The notes beneath the pieces are model-generated. The model was given only the letters and a program-made list of their open reading frames with translations. It was not told where the DNA came from and did no database searches. Made by a program: the position numbers and the translations under genes. A stretch of 64,000 nucleotides of DNA, taken from positions 8,864,501 to 8,928,500 of the forward strand of contig JAYKKT010000074.1 of NCBI GenBank assembly GCA_036023115.1, read 5' to 3'. The first letter of the stretch is position 1. Each line of letters starts with the position of its first letter. The stretch is from Brasenia schreberi (lineage: Eukaryota > Streptophyta > Magnoliopsida > Nymphaeales > Cabombaceae). Positions 1-11,603 of this stretch are shown piece by piece.

Positions 1-660
1 TAATATTTTCACAATCTAGTTTTTCATACTTTCTAACTGGAACTTCTTTTAGTCGTCTTTCTATAAATTCAAACCATCTTAAACGATTTTCTCTCATTTT
101 ATTCTCTATTGGTGTCACTCCCAATTTGTTTCTAATAGCCTCATTATGTAGGTCTTTCCTTGCATGACCACTCATCCATATCAACATCTTCATTTCTGCC
201 ACGAGCATCTTTTTTATATGTTGACAATTAACTACTCGACACTGAGAACCATAAAACATAGTAGGTCTAATTGTTGCTCTATAATATTTACCTTTCAACT
301 TTAATAGTGTCACATAGAATACCTAATGTCCCTCTCCATTTTAGTCAACCTGAATTAATTTTGTGTAACATATCATCAATTTTTTCATCACTCTAAAAAA
401 CTAATCCTAGGTATTTAAAACTTTCCTTGTAAGAGTTGCAATGTGTGACAATCTTAATTTTTATGTCCTCTAAAGTAACCAAATGATCAAATTTACATTT
501 CATATATTATGTCTTTGTTCCACTAAGTCATAAGCATTTACTTTTTAATGTTTCTCTAGTTCCAATTTCTTATTAACTTTTTCCTTAGACTCATCCACTA
601 ACACAGTGTCATATGCAATAACATCCACCAAGGTATTTCATGTTGAATATGTTTCGTTGA
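1..660 (-). mobile_element. RTE-clade LINE fragment (3' part of reverse transcriptase), in NUP155 intron 3
   Basis: On the minus strand this stretch aligns along its length with the RTE LINE at 44.2-45.3 kb. It covers the end of the reverse-transcriptase region and the following segment that reads WMSGHxRKD in better copies. Many stops and small indels show that it is old. Its (TTG)n tail lies beyond the left edge. It has the same orientation as the host gene and lies in the intron after NUP155 exon 3. Confidence 0.85.
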
Positions 661-755
661 AGTACCTTGGTGTGTGTTATTTGCATAGAAAAGATCACCA
701 TAAATATATTAAAAGAACATAAACTACATAGAAAAGATCAACCTGGAAACCTTAC

Positions 756-3700
756 CTCAACAGGAGTTGCCAAAACCAAAAGATATTGAATTGCTTCCAC
801 AAATACACCGGGCTTAGCTTTTGCAAGTCCAACGGCACAAATGGCTTGTTCTTCACCACTGTACTCAGGGCATTGGCCATCCCTAAAGAGCTTGGTACGT
901 TCAGAGCAAGGAACAGCAACACGACAAACCGCTAACAGTAACTACATGTTTGATAAGACTATACCACTCCATTTTATTAACCACCCTGGCTAATAAATAG
1001 TCAAAACAACAAACTTGTTCGTTTCTAAAAAAGCAGAATGGTAAAAGCAATGCAAATCAGTCACTGCAGTAAATCCAATTCATCAACTTTAAAAGAGTAT
1101 TAACATGTCATATTCTATATGTGTGTATAAGAATGACATGAACAGAAATATACCCCAAAATCTCCATATCGAGAAACTCCTACTTTAACAAAATTGCAAG
1201 GGTTAAGCAAGCTATTGTTATGTTTTGACAGTGACCATCAACGAGAACCAAATTATGATTAGGGGCGAAAAAGAATCAATACTGAATTGGATTGTTATGC
1301 AGAGTCAATCAGGTCCAAGAGCATCAACAGGAGATAGCTTCTTTGCTATGCATTTTGAAGATTAACAAGTCAAACATCAGGTCCAGTATAGGCCAAAGAC
1401 TATCCAAAATAAACCGGGATACACTCCTGCAGACTCAACCAGGTCCAAGAGCATCAACAGAAGATAGCTTCTTTGCTGCATTCTTTGAAAATTAACAAGT
1501 CAACATCAGGTCCAGTTAGACCAAAGACTATGCAAAATAAACCAGCATACACTCCATGAATTTCATTTCTAGTTGAAAAACAACTCTTGGTGGTAACTGG
1601 TCACTGGCCACGTTATATGGACAATTGCATTTAGAATGTACAACCAACATCAACTTGACGTGATACAATACAGAATGACATAAATCTTTAACGACACAAA
1701 CAGACCTGCATCGAGTAGAACAAGTAATTTATCCACTGTATCCTTGAATTTATCAATAACCAAAATATTCTTCATTCCTATTCAGAAGCCTTCTTATATA
1801 CTTGTCACTCAGTTCATATTTATGTTTGGAAGCTTTAATTACTGTGATTACATGGGTATTCCAGAAATTAAACTGAATATCATGTTTCATTAGCAGTACA
1901 TAACCATATATAGTATAACAAATGGCAATGTGCCCATCTCCTAGTTTGAGAAATTGTTCTACTAAGTATATCCAGATCAATTTATACATCTGTATATGAA
2001 GAATCTACCATTGAAGGTTTAGTCCTGTAAACTTCTGATTTTTATAAATGGGCTCATGACAATATTTAATCAATGAAAGGAATTTGCAAACATGGACAGT
2101 GAGACTAAGAAAGGAATTACTAGATGTTCCTCAGAGATTGATACATCTAAGAGTTCATTGAAACGTGAGGAAAGAAATTGCCCTTGCCATTTATCAAAAC
2201 GCCAAAGGAAGAGAGAATTGTCCACTGATGCCCATGCCCGTCGAATTTCTGGAAAGATTCCACATAAAGCAGTACCCTCTCCCCCAGCTGCATTGTACCT
2301 ATCAATGAGTACAGAAGGCAGATCTCTGGTACTGGATATCTCAACAAATGGAGGCCACTGAAACAAGAAACTTTGATGAGCATACAGAGCTTCATAATAA
2401 ACAGAATAGTCAGACTAAAAGATGGAAAAGAAAAATGATCCTTACTGCCCAAGAAAATTCAGATATTCAAAGTAAAAGGCCAAATATTTAAAGGGAGAAT
2501 AAGGAAAACAGTTAGACAACTGAGACGATCTCAACCTTAACCAAGCCTTTACCAACACTAGCTGGCGCCAGCCAGAGGGTGCAACTCCAGGAGGTCAACC
2601 TCTCCTAGTATTACTTGTCCAAGAATGCCTAACTTTGACCTCTCCTAGTATTACTTGTCCCAAGAATGCCTAACTTCAGAGTTTTGTTGGGATATGATGC
2701 ATTAGAGCTAGAAATATCACACCCTTGGTAACAGATCAGAGTGAAACTTTGTTTGGGCCCTCGTCCTGGGCTTATATGCCCTCACGGGCCTCACCATTTA
2801 GAGTTTGGGACATCAGCACAATGTAGACATTCAACTACTCTGCAAGCTCGAGCTCTAAAGATCACAGCTATACAGACAAGGTCCAAGCAGCATGTTGATG
2901 GACTAAGTTGCAGAGAATGAATCATGCAGCCCAAGCACAACAAAAAGCGTGGAATGTGAATCTGTACACGTAGACATTCAGCACAAGCTCGAGCTCTAAA
3001 GATCACAGCTATACAGACATGGTCCAAGCAGCATGTTGATGGACTAAGTTGCAGGAGAATGAATCATTTAGAGTTTGGGACATCAGCACAATGTAGACAT
3101 TCAACTACTCTGCAAGCTCGAGCTCTAAAGATCACAGCTATACAGACATGGTCCAAGCAGCATGTTGATGGACTAAGTAGCAGGAGAATGAATCATGCAG
3201 CTCAAGCACAACAAAAAGCGTGGAATGTGAATCTGTACACGTGTGGGAACATTACATCATTTTATAAGTAGCTACAGGGCACCCACAAATCATTTGTCAA
3301 CGGCTTTCTTAACCAAAATATGCTGTGCATTAAATGATAGTGACATGTCAACGGCTTGTCCAAAATCTAGAACTGTCACTGGCTCACAATCCAGAACATT
3401 AACCATGTCTAAGCGCTTCAATTTCATAACGTGCAAACAGAGGAAAACCTATTACATTGGTAGATAATGCCCCCATGAACCTTTGAAGCTGTGTTCCATT
3501 CTGTCCTTCTAGGGGTTAGTTTCCCCGAGGAATTATTGATGAGGCCCCAATCTTCCTTACGACTACACTACATCACTACCTTGTTCCCATCTCACCAACA
3601 TCAAGAACTAGACTGGGACCATAAAATTTATTTACCTACATTTGTGAAAGCTTTCCTGCCTCGTAAGAACTCAATTATCAAGACCCACTGTTCATCAAAT

Positions 3701-4369
3701 TGTCACCATCATAGAACCATCGTTCACCAAAAGTGCATGTTCTACTTCTATCTCTCTGTGGAAGAAAGTTTGTCTGCCCAGAAGTACGATGTTACCATAT
3801 ACGTAACGTGTAGCAAATTTCGTACCAAAAGATATCGCTGAGTACTTTAAATGAGAACCTGGTAGTCTTACAATAACACTGCTGGAAATCCCACGAACCG
3901 CGAAACCCTCGAGATTCGCTTATAGAATTTATGCAACATAATGCTCAAAATGAGACCTATGAAACCAACAACCAATGGAATAACTATAAAAATCCATACC
4001 CTACACAAATTTGGAGAACTGATAAACTACCCATTCCAGCGGCAAACTAGAGAAACGAATGCAGGAAGGAAGAAAGGGAAAGAAAACAAGGTAAAAAACA
4101 AAAGTAAAACAAGAAAACAGATTTGGCAAAGAAAAAGAAAATGGCTTCAACGCCAAACAGCGAGAAATCCATCTACTGAAACCATGAGACGATAGAGTGA
4201 AGTAGAATGCCTCTTTGGGTGGAGAGGAGTAAGGATGGCTGGCGTATCTAGAAGCTTCCAGAGCTTCCTCGAGATCAACCCGCCGGCTGGCGTCCCGGCT
4301 AACGTAGTCGCTCACCAAGCGACCTGCCACGGACGCATCCTCCGCAATTCTCTCGTCCTCCCACGACAT
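756..4369 (-). CDS. NUP155: Nuclear pore protein NUP155, N-terminal exons 1-3 (partial, continues off the left edge)
   Basis: NUP155 is a scaffold nucleoporin of the inner ring of the nuclear pore. Three exons give 152 continuous residues: exon 1 4369-4211 (53 codons), exon 2 2357-2188, exon 3 882-756. Plant NUP155 signatures are visible: VDLEEALEASRYASHPY in exon 1, YNAAGGEGTALCGIFPEIRR and WASVDNSLFLWRFDKW in exon 2, and CPEYSGEEQAICAVGLAK with EAIQYLLVLATPVE in exon 3. They belong to the start of the N-terminal beta-propeller. The start at 4369 (MSWEDE) is preferred over an in-frame Met 12 codons upstream because the family starts near here. Both visible introns have GC donors (GCATTC at 4210, GCAAGG at 2187) with normal AG acceptors (ending 2358 and 883). 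Exon 3 ends at a standard GTAAGG donor. Intron 1 is 1,853 bp and holds tandem repeats. The next exon is outside the window, beyond an inserted LINE. Confidence 0.93.
1301..1554. repeat. Tandem duplication, about 130-bp unit, in NUP155 intron 2
   Basis: Two adjacent diverged copies (1301-1430 and 1431-1554) share GGTCCAAGAGCATCAACAG, the AGATAGCTTCTTTGCT core and a TACACTCC end. Stops lie in all frames, so it is non-coding intron sequence. Confidence 0.85.
2585..2665. repeat. Short tandem duplication, about 40-bp unit
   Basis: The segment containing CCTCTCCTAGTATTACTTGT and AAGAATGCCTAACTT occurs twice in a row inside NUP155 intron 1. Confidence 0.8.
2791..3243. repeat. Higher-order tandem repeat in NUP155 intron 1
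   Basis: Three successive copies of a core that begins GTAGACATTCA and contains GCTCGAGCTCTAAAGATCAC start near 2822, 2970 and 3092. Copies 1 and 3 are nearly identical over about 150 bp, and the outer period is about 271 bp. Copy 2 is shorter and lacks the AAGCACAACAAAAAGCG segment. No coding function is apparent. Confidence 0.9.
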
Positions 4370-4700
4370 ATCTCCTGCTTCTCCGAATCTCCGCCTAAAA
4401 CCCACAGAGCCAAAACCCTAAAATAGTGAAGCCCTTCTGAACAAACTGAGAAGACAACAAACGAGTCGCGCTGGAACAGAATCAATACTCCCTCTCTTCT
4501 CCTTCCCCCCTTCGTTCCTTCCTTCACTCCCTCTCTCCCGCTATTCTCCCTTGCAGCCACACGAGAGAGAGGGAGGGAGAGAGGGTTTGGAGTGTTCGGC
4601 GGGTCGGAAAGTTTCAATTGAGACGATAGATTGAAAATACAGGATCCCATTGATATGCCCTTCGCTTACTTGTAAAGAAAATCGGCGATGTATTGAAAAT
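4370..4700 (-). promoter_or_regulatory. NUP155 5' UTR and proximal promoter region
   Basis: This is the sequence directly upstream of the NUP155 ATG on the minus strand. It has a pyrimidine/purine-asymmetric GA-rich stretch (4556-4590) of the kind common in plant 5' leaders. I see no convincing TATA box or defined start site, so the boundaries are only positional. Confidence 0.4.
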
Positions 4701-4792
4701 ACGGGTTATTTTGAGTTTTGGTTAATTCGTGACAATTAATATATCGTGACTTGGTTTTATAGGTTCTCTTTGCAAACAAAGAGGGGTTTAGA

Positions 4793-4902
4793 GCACCAAG
4801 TGCGTTAGCTCAACGGCAGGCCGCTCTAGCGCCATTGCTGCTGGTGGAGAGTTCGACTCCCAGGTGTGTGTTAGGCTTCTGCCTCCTTTTGTAACAAAAA
4901 AA
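4793..4902 (+). mobile_element. tRNA-derived SINE, copy 1
   Basis: A pol III box A-like stretch (TTAGCTCAACGGCAG at about 4805) and a box B (GAGTTCGACTCCC at about 4850) are followed by GTGTGTTAGGCTTCTGCCTCC, TTTTGTAAC and an A-run. The same 3' end recurs at 24.0, 41.8 and 57.5 kb. The sequence cannot fold with a paired tRNA acceptor stem, so it is a SINE relic rather than a tRNA gene. Confidence 0.6.
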
Positions 4903-5361
4903 AGGATGGGTTTTAACGTTTAGAGGTTTAAGTGAGGATTGCTTGTTTGAAAATGAACCATATTGAGCTCAATCATAGAGTTCATAGCACTAACTTTGCT
5001 CTTCAAATCTTCTTTTCAGAAGGTGAAATGCCTTTTATTCCTCGAATGGTTCGAGGAAGACATTGATGTTTCAATAAGAAAAGAAGAATCTATTACATTG
5101 AATGATCCACAAAAGCATTTGCCTCCTTTTGTAACAAAAAAAAAAGATGGGTTTTAAAGTTTAGAGATTTAAGTGAGGATTACTTGTTTGAAGATGAACC
5201 ACATTGAGCTCAATCATATAGTTCATAAGCACCAACTTTGCTCTTCAAATGTTCTTTTCAGAAGGTGAAATGCCTCTTATTCCTCTAATGGTTCGAGGAA
5301 GATATTGATGTTTCAATAAGAAAGAAGAATCTATTACATTGAATGATCCACAAAAGCATCG
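4881..5361. repeat. Tandem duplication, about 240-bp unit
   Basis: Two copies (4881-5120 and 5121-5361) run from GCCTCCTTTTGTAAC through the A-run to GATCCACAAAAGCAT. They are more than 90% identical by eye. The duplication begins inside the SINE 3' end, so it includes the SINE tail and flanking DNA and postdates the SINE insertion. Confidence 0.9.
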
Positions 5362-6936
5362 TCACACATGTAAACAAGGTTCATTACCAACTGGTTTATT
5401 GGCGTTGTAATAGGTACTTTATCACATCGCACAAGCCAGATGCACGCACTCCCCAATGTTAAAAAACCTAATTTTGCACAATAAGTTGCGTCACGACATG
5501 CTATCTTCCATCATGTTGTGATGCTTCCTCAATTCTCACCATTGACCAATCCTCCCATACGTTCATACAATATCATGTAGAGAACATGATCCAAACTTCT
5601 ATACTTTGCCGTGTGATGTAGTTTCAAGCATATGGTCGAACACAAACTGGTGTGGGATCAACCAATGGTGTATTTTGGTTCAGTTCATCACATGATGCTT
5701 ACTTTGCTTCCATGGAATTTGAGAATCAATTATATTGTTTTGGTTCAAGGTTGAGCCTAGAAACTGAGTCAAACCTGACCAGGAACACCCACTGTGCTCA
5801 TCCATTGAATCCCTTCTAGCATTTTGTCATTACAGCCATACCTGACCAGGAACAGCCATCGAGTTAAACACAAACCAATCACAAGCCAAATCGTTAAGTC
5901 TCCATCCCGTTCACATGAATCTTGTTAAGAAAACCAATTCCTCAAAATTTAAATTAAACTTGATTTTTAATGTTTATCTTCGTCATTAAACTTAAAATCT
6001 TTGGTAATCTGGGAACATGCACACCCCATCAAGTAATCGGATTGAACATTTCCTTCCTTTTTTGTTGACATGAATGCCGTACCTCGAATTAGGTATGGCC
6101 GGTTCGAACCCAGCCAGCAATTTGAATTTGAACTGGACCGTGCCACAAATTGGTTGGACTTAGAACTTGAACAATGACCAGAACCGAGGTCTCCCGGTTC
6201 GTTTATGGTTCCAAAAACACGTGAACAAAATCGGAACCATAACTGGAACTTGAGAGGAACCTAGCCGTTTTGGTCCGATTTAAATTGGTGGTCCGAATTG
6301 CCTTTCTTTTTTTATTATATATAATGTTACGCATATTAGATATATAATATTATATTATTGCACCTGCTTCACAAAAGTCACTTTATTTCATATATATATA
6401 TATATATATATTAATTTGCGTGTCAGTGTATATTAATTCATTACAGAAGGATGGTTCCAAAACCGGTCCTGAACCAGTTTACCCGCTTGATTATTAAACT
6501 CAAAACCTTCAATGACAGGTTCCTTTGTTCGAGCTGGGTACGGTACGGGTCGGGTTTCTAGGATCAGTGTGGATCTGCTAGGTTTGAAACCCGACCCGTG
6601 AACACCCTTGATATTGGTATCGAATCCAATGGAAGCAAGATAGCAAAGAAGGGTGTTTACGGTATTTCACGCAACGTTGCCTGCGGCGACCCTGACCCAC
6701 TGCTGCCCTCATCTCTCTTCAAAAAGCTCTCCCTTTCCCAGCTGGTACGCACTTCGCTTCCTCTCCCCGACTTTGGAGCACACCCCAGCGTCCAGTCCAT
6801 TGGTTTTCCGTCGACCAAGTTGAATTATCCCCGGGTTTGGCATGCCATTTGGCCAAGATAGGACACGTGGATCTCTGATGTTCTTGACTGATCCTAGAAA
6901 TTTAACAACTTTGTATCTATCGATGACAATAGAAGA
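5362..6936. other. Intergenic region between NUP155 and BAG7; degenerate repeats only
   Basis: No credible gene. Parts (about 6,080-6,300 and 6,440-6,600) are rich in CGGTTC/GAACCGG-type words that recur at 24.7, 30.6, 31.4 and 57.3 kb, suggesting an old dispersed repeat. A 22-bp (TA)n tract lies at 6,390-6,411. The last few hundred bases should hold the BAG7 promoter, but no clear TATA box was identified. Confidence 0.5.
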
Positions 6937-7053
6937 GTGCGCACAAGAAAAAGAAAAAAAAATGAGTGCCTTTTAAAGTCTGCCAGTCTCCCTCGTCCTT
7001 TTCATTCATTTTTCTTTTCTCTCTGCGAATTTTCTTTTACTCAAACAAGAAAG

Positions 7054-10000
7054 ATGGGTTTCCACAGAATGGCGGAGTTTTTCCTGGACACCCCTTTGGA
7101 CCACCACTACCACCACCATGGCCTCCTCTTACCGCCGCCACCATCACCATTGGAAGAACCCCTCGCCTTCTTCCACCCCAAAGCATCTTCTTCCTTGTCC
7201 TTCCATCTCGATTCTGACCTCTTCGATAGCTCCGTCGATCTCGTTCAGATTCACTCCACTCCATTAGCCTCTTCCTTCACCCGCTACAGAAAGGAGTTCC
7301 ACTCTCCGCCATCTTCGGCCTACCATTTTCTCCGGTCGACGACATCGTCGTCGGCGTGCCCATTTCTGAAATCTTCGGCATCGTCTAAGTGCCCGTACCT
7401 GCAATCGCCATCTTCGGCGTGTCCAGCTCTGAAATCGCCGGCGGCGTCAAAGTGTCCATTCCTGCATTCGCCGGAGTCTAAGTGCCCAGTTCTGCGATCG
7501 CCTGGGGCGAAGTGTCCGTTTCTGCCTCCGCCGGCTGCCTCTTCGGTCAACTATTTGGCGTCGAGCCGCATCGACTGGGCAGCGGAGGCCGAGCAGGACG
7601 CGATCATCAAATGCTTGAGCGATCGCGTTTCGGCTCTGGAGCTGGGGTTCGATGAGATCTTCTCGCCCGTCCATCATCGACCCAAGATCTGCAAGGGAGA
7701 GTGGGAGGGAAAAAGCAAAGGAAGAGACGTGTCGTACAGCTACAAGTTCGAGCCGGAGGGGAAGAAGTGGGGAAAGGACGTGTCCTACAGCTACAAGGTG
7801 GAGACGGAGGTGGATGGCAAGCAAAAATGGACGGCGGAGATCAAGGGGCTTCACGGCAAGGACTCGCGAGTGACCGCCACGTACAAGGTAGAAGCGTCCG
7901 ACGAGAAGAAGGGGAAGGGGAAGGGAAAGCAGGAGAAGTCGCCGGCCGTCCGTGTCGTCGAGATCGAAGACGGTGATCTTCACAAGCAGGTGAACCTTTC
8001 TGCCCTCCGTCTTTCTCTCTCCATTAGATCATGTAGCTTGGGCTCTGTCTATGTGGGTGACCGTCCAATCGTTGAGATGGACGGTTGGGAACATAAGGAT
8101 TGAACACAGATCATCCTATCCGACGTTGACTTGAGGATTTGTTTGCGATGCATCTATATTTCTCCTGGTTTTACGCATGGAAGATTGTTCATCATCTCTG
8201 TAATGCATTAATACATAAATTAATGCGTTAAACGAAGTTGAATAGATTATTTTAAGTCCCATGTCTTTGCAACCAACCCATAAACAAAAAATCTCTATGA
8301 AATCACGTTGGTATGTTCGAATTTAACAGCACTTTGCTATTTTATAATTTAATTAATGCTTCCGCTAATAAATGAAAGGGTTGCCGATCGTTGAATACTG
8401 TGTTAATTAGTGACTTGTTTAACTTTTCCTCCGAGGAAAGGATCCTGATTTTTGTTTCTTTAAAGTTTCCTTCATTTCAAAGTTGGAGATTGCGGGTCAA
8501 ATTGGCTTTTGCAGTGGTGATATTCAAGTTTTTTTTGGGTAGGGGTATTCGCCTAGGTGTTTAGGGTACCCGTACCCTGAACTGTAGGACGTGGTATTTA
8601 GCGTGGGCCAGAGCCCAGCAGCACCAATGGGCTCCGTCAGTTCTTGACAGAGTTGTGGTTTCGAGGTCTGTCCTTGTTCCTTTTATGGGGTGCTGAGAGG
8701 GTATTGTGGTCAATTCAGTTGGTCAAATCTCTGTGATGACCGATCTTGCCAATGGTGGAGCAGTTTGGACGTGGTTTTCTGGATGTGTGCGCCCTTGTTT
8801 TATTTGATTATTTTCTGGAGTTATCCTTTTGTAAAAGCCAGCAAGAGTATTTTATTGGATGGGTGACTCAGACGTGAAGTCTTCCCCATGTGGGGACAGA
8901 CAAACATGGCCCTTGAATTCTGAGGATTCCAATGGCTGTTTGACCACTTGCTACCCTTTGGATCGTGATGACGATAGGGGAATGAGTGAAAATGATAGGA
9001 ATACTTAGGTGGGTCTTATTGTGATAGATAAGGTGTTGCGTGTATATATATATATATGTAGAGAGAGACGCTTGGTTATGCAAACCAGCCTGTATGCAAA
9101 TTGATGCAACCATTGTCTCATTGTTCGGTGAGATAAAATGATAAAAAAGCTCAAGTAATTTTTGCTTTTTAAATGAGGACGCTAAAGAAGTACCGTGTTA
9201 CATTGTGCTTTTTGGATATTTGGATATTTTGGTGTATGGCCACTGGTTTATACAAATTGATGCAAACACCATTTAACAGTGATCAAAAGAAATAGGACGG
9301 TTTTACATAAAAAAACCAAAAATAACTTGTACTTTTTCGGTTGCAAGGTACGTTCATTCAAAGTTGGACGGATAGGTAGTGTTTGCATCGGTTTGCATAC
9401 AAGCCAGTTTGTTATATATGTGTGTGTGTGTGCCCCCGTGTGCGTGCGTGCGCACATATGGCACTAAGCTCGAAATATAGATCTTACGCGAGTCAAAGGT
9501 AAACATACTATAACAATTACATAGCGGTTGCTCCAACAATTTCTATGATATGTGATGATACTACCCAATATCTAATATCTCTACTCTATCACTTGAGCAT
9601 AAAAGGTTCATGTTCATGCGTAGATAGGATAGATATATTTGTGCCTTAGTTTACTATCAGGAATAGAGGGGGCCCTAGTTTTGGTTTCAGTTATAGAAAG
9701 TAAATGAGCTTATTAACACCATGACCGTCACTGAGAAACCATACTTTATGGGATTTTTCTTTGGGTTCTTGTTTAAATCCTAGCTGTTCTTAGCATTATG
9801 TGGGAGCATATGCATGTTTCTCCATAGTTCAACTCGGGTATTTAATTGTGTGAGTGTTTGCTGGAGATGCCAAATCCATGGTAAACAAATGCTGGATTGT
9901 CGTTTTTCATTGAACGCCGTGAAAGATTTTCTGATCTCCATGGGGCTCTGAATAGAGATTTGAGGTTCTAAAGTCCTTGGAACTGAGTTGCTCAAAGGCT

Positions 10001-11068
10001 TGCTCTAAGTGGAAAGAATGAACACTGCTAGATGGTAGAATGAAGGATGGGAATGTACACAGTTACATTCGAAACAGGAAGACCAGAATGGATTTTTATT
10101 TGTTCCTTTTCATTATGGGGCTTTAATGAGAAGGTGTGCAAGATTAGATGGCAAACACTTAAAAAGAGGCAAAAGGAGGAGGAATGAAACAACAAGAACA
10201 TGATCTTATTTTGTTGGAGTTAAATGCTAACATGACACATGATTAGCTCTAATGTTGACAAAGAACCATGTAGCCAACCGCATTTTGATATTGGATAAGG
10301 CTTGGTTTTTGGTTTTGTTTATCTTTTGATGGGATAACCTAGCTATCTTTACTTGGTACATTACTCTGATCATTTGCATCTACAGGAGCTGCTGGTCAAG
10401 AGGAGAGCAGCAGCTGTGGCCGCTATCAAGAAAAGGGAAGGAAGGGGTAAGAAAAAAGAACTCTCTCCCCAAGATGCCGCCTTTGTCATCCAGGTGAGCT
10501 ACCGGACACATCTTGTCCACCGCTCACAGACACTCCGAGGGCTTAGAGATCTGGCTGTTGCAAAGGCTAAGCTGGCAGAACTCAGATCCTTCTTCCACAA
10601 CTTCTCTTATCGGCGTCGCCTCACTGTTGACGCTGAAGAACGACAAAGGTTCTCAGAGAAGATCATCGTTCTTCTCCTTACCGTTGAGGCCATTGAGGTA
10701 ATAATACTACATCCAAATTTGATCCGATCCCACTTTCCTGATAGAGCATTCCTTTTATGGTTCTCGAGTTTTTGCTGTAGGCCATACTTTTAAGTTTTGT
10801 TTGCCAAATTGCCATCACTATGTTCAATGTTGCTTCCCAGGGCACCGATCTGATGATCCGGGAGGCACGGAGGTCAATGATCAGGGAGCTGGAAGCGATG
10901 CTTGATGCAGTGGATCCGCAACCTGCATCAAAGTTGGCATCATTCAAGAGAAGAAAGTTTGATCTGCCGGGGCACTGCAGCAATGCTGAATTAACAGAGA
11001 TGGCGAACGGCGTGGCTGATGTCGTCCAGATGCTCAATCACGAGGTTCACCATGAAGCCTTCCTGTAG
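7054..11068 (+). CDS. BAG7: BAG family molecular chaperone regulator 7-like protein (IQ + BAG domains), 491 aa
   Basis: This is a plant BAG-family Hsp70 co-chaperone. Arabidopsis BAG7 is an ER-associated protein of heat and unfolded-protein responses. Exons: 7054-7989 (312 codons), 10386-10697 (104), 10841-11068 (75 plus stop), all phase 0 with GT-AG introns. Visible order: His/Pro-rich N terminus; six Cys-Pro repeats at residues 102-157; two DVSYSYK repeats in a charged middle region; LSPQDAAFVIQVSYR with an IQ calmodulin-binding motif at about 347-357; then a BAG domain at about 366-447 containing RQRFSEKIIVLLLTVEAIE and ELEAMLDAVDPQP. An in-frame Met at 6937 exists, but the sequence after it looks like a pyrimidine-rich leader, and AAGATGG at 7054 is the better start. 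Intron 1 (2.4 kb) carries a MITE and a LINE relic. The IQ and BAG parts are highly recognisable; the N-terminal half is family-divergent. Confidence 0.92.
9243..9412. mobile_element. MITE-like element with about 30-bp terminal inverted repeats, in BAG7 intron 1
   Basis: The left end, ACTGGTTTATACAAATTGAT, continues to GCAAACACC. It matches the reverse complement of the right end (about 9,382-9,412), which reads ACTGGCTTGTATGCAAACCG and continues to ATGCAAACAC. A second relic of the same end is at about 9,079-9,113. No protein is encoded and no clear target duplication was seen. Confidence 0.6.
10140..10318 (+). mobile_element. Highly decayed RTE LINE 3' end in BAG7 intron 1
   Basis: The words AAAAAGAGGCAAAAGGAGGA, TTAAATGCTAACATGACACA, CCATGTAGCCAACC and AAGGCTTGGTTTTTGG follow the order of the 3' end of the better RTE copy at 45.1-45.3 kb. 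There is no reading frame left. Confidence 0.6.
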
Positions 11069-11603
11069 AGAAAACTTGATGAACTCGGTAGGAATATCGA
11101 AAGGGGCCTTCCCTCTTTGTTCTGTGCTCCAACTTGTCCCTGCTGGAAGGACCTTGACTGTTGTCTTTCTGTTTGCTCATGCTGCTGAGTGGAGGAAGTT
11201 TTTGGTAGTATAGAACACTTCTGTTGTGTTTATGGGCGGAGTATCTTTGACCCTATCTTTATAATGTGATCGTATTGTAGACTATGCTACTTATGTGTTT
11301 TATGCTATCTCTTATGTTATTGTGTGCCCTACGTTACTTTCATTTGTATTCCTCCTAGAATCCTACCATATTAACTGTTAAAACAGAAGAAAATGATGCT
11401 GATCAATTTATCTCTATGTCTAGAGCACAGGGAGTTAATGCATTCAAGATGGCCTTGCTGTTTGAAGAACACAAACAATGGTGCATCATTTTCCACCGAT
11501 TGTTGCACTCAATTTCATATTACTGGATTTTATGTGTCTTGCATAATTTTAAAACTGAAAGTACACTTTATTGATTTAAATTTATTAGGAATTGTAATAT
11601 TTA

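Noticed and set aside
4793..4880. Possible functional tRNA gene (box A and box B like words)
   Set aside because: No paired acceptor stem or plausible anticodon arm, and the same 3' end recurs at three other sites with A-tails, so it is a SINE relic.
6937..7053. Upstream Met of the BAG7 frame as the true start
   Set aside because: The added residues come from a purine/pyrimidine-rich leader and are unlike a conserved N terminus; the 7054 ATG has better context.
7037..7983. Long minus-strand and alternative-frame ORFs overlapping BAG7 exon 1
   Set aside because: Caused by the GC-rich, repetitive Cys-Pro and Lys-rich coding sequence; no domain recognised.
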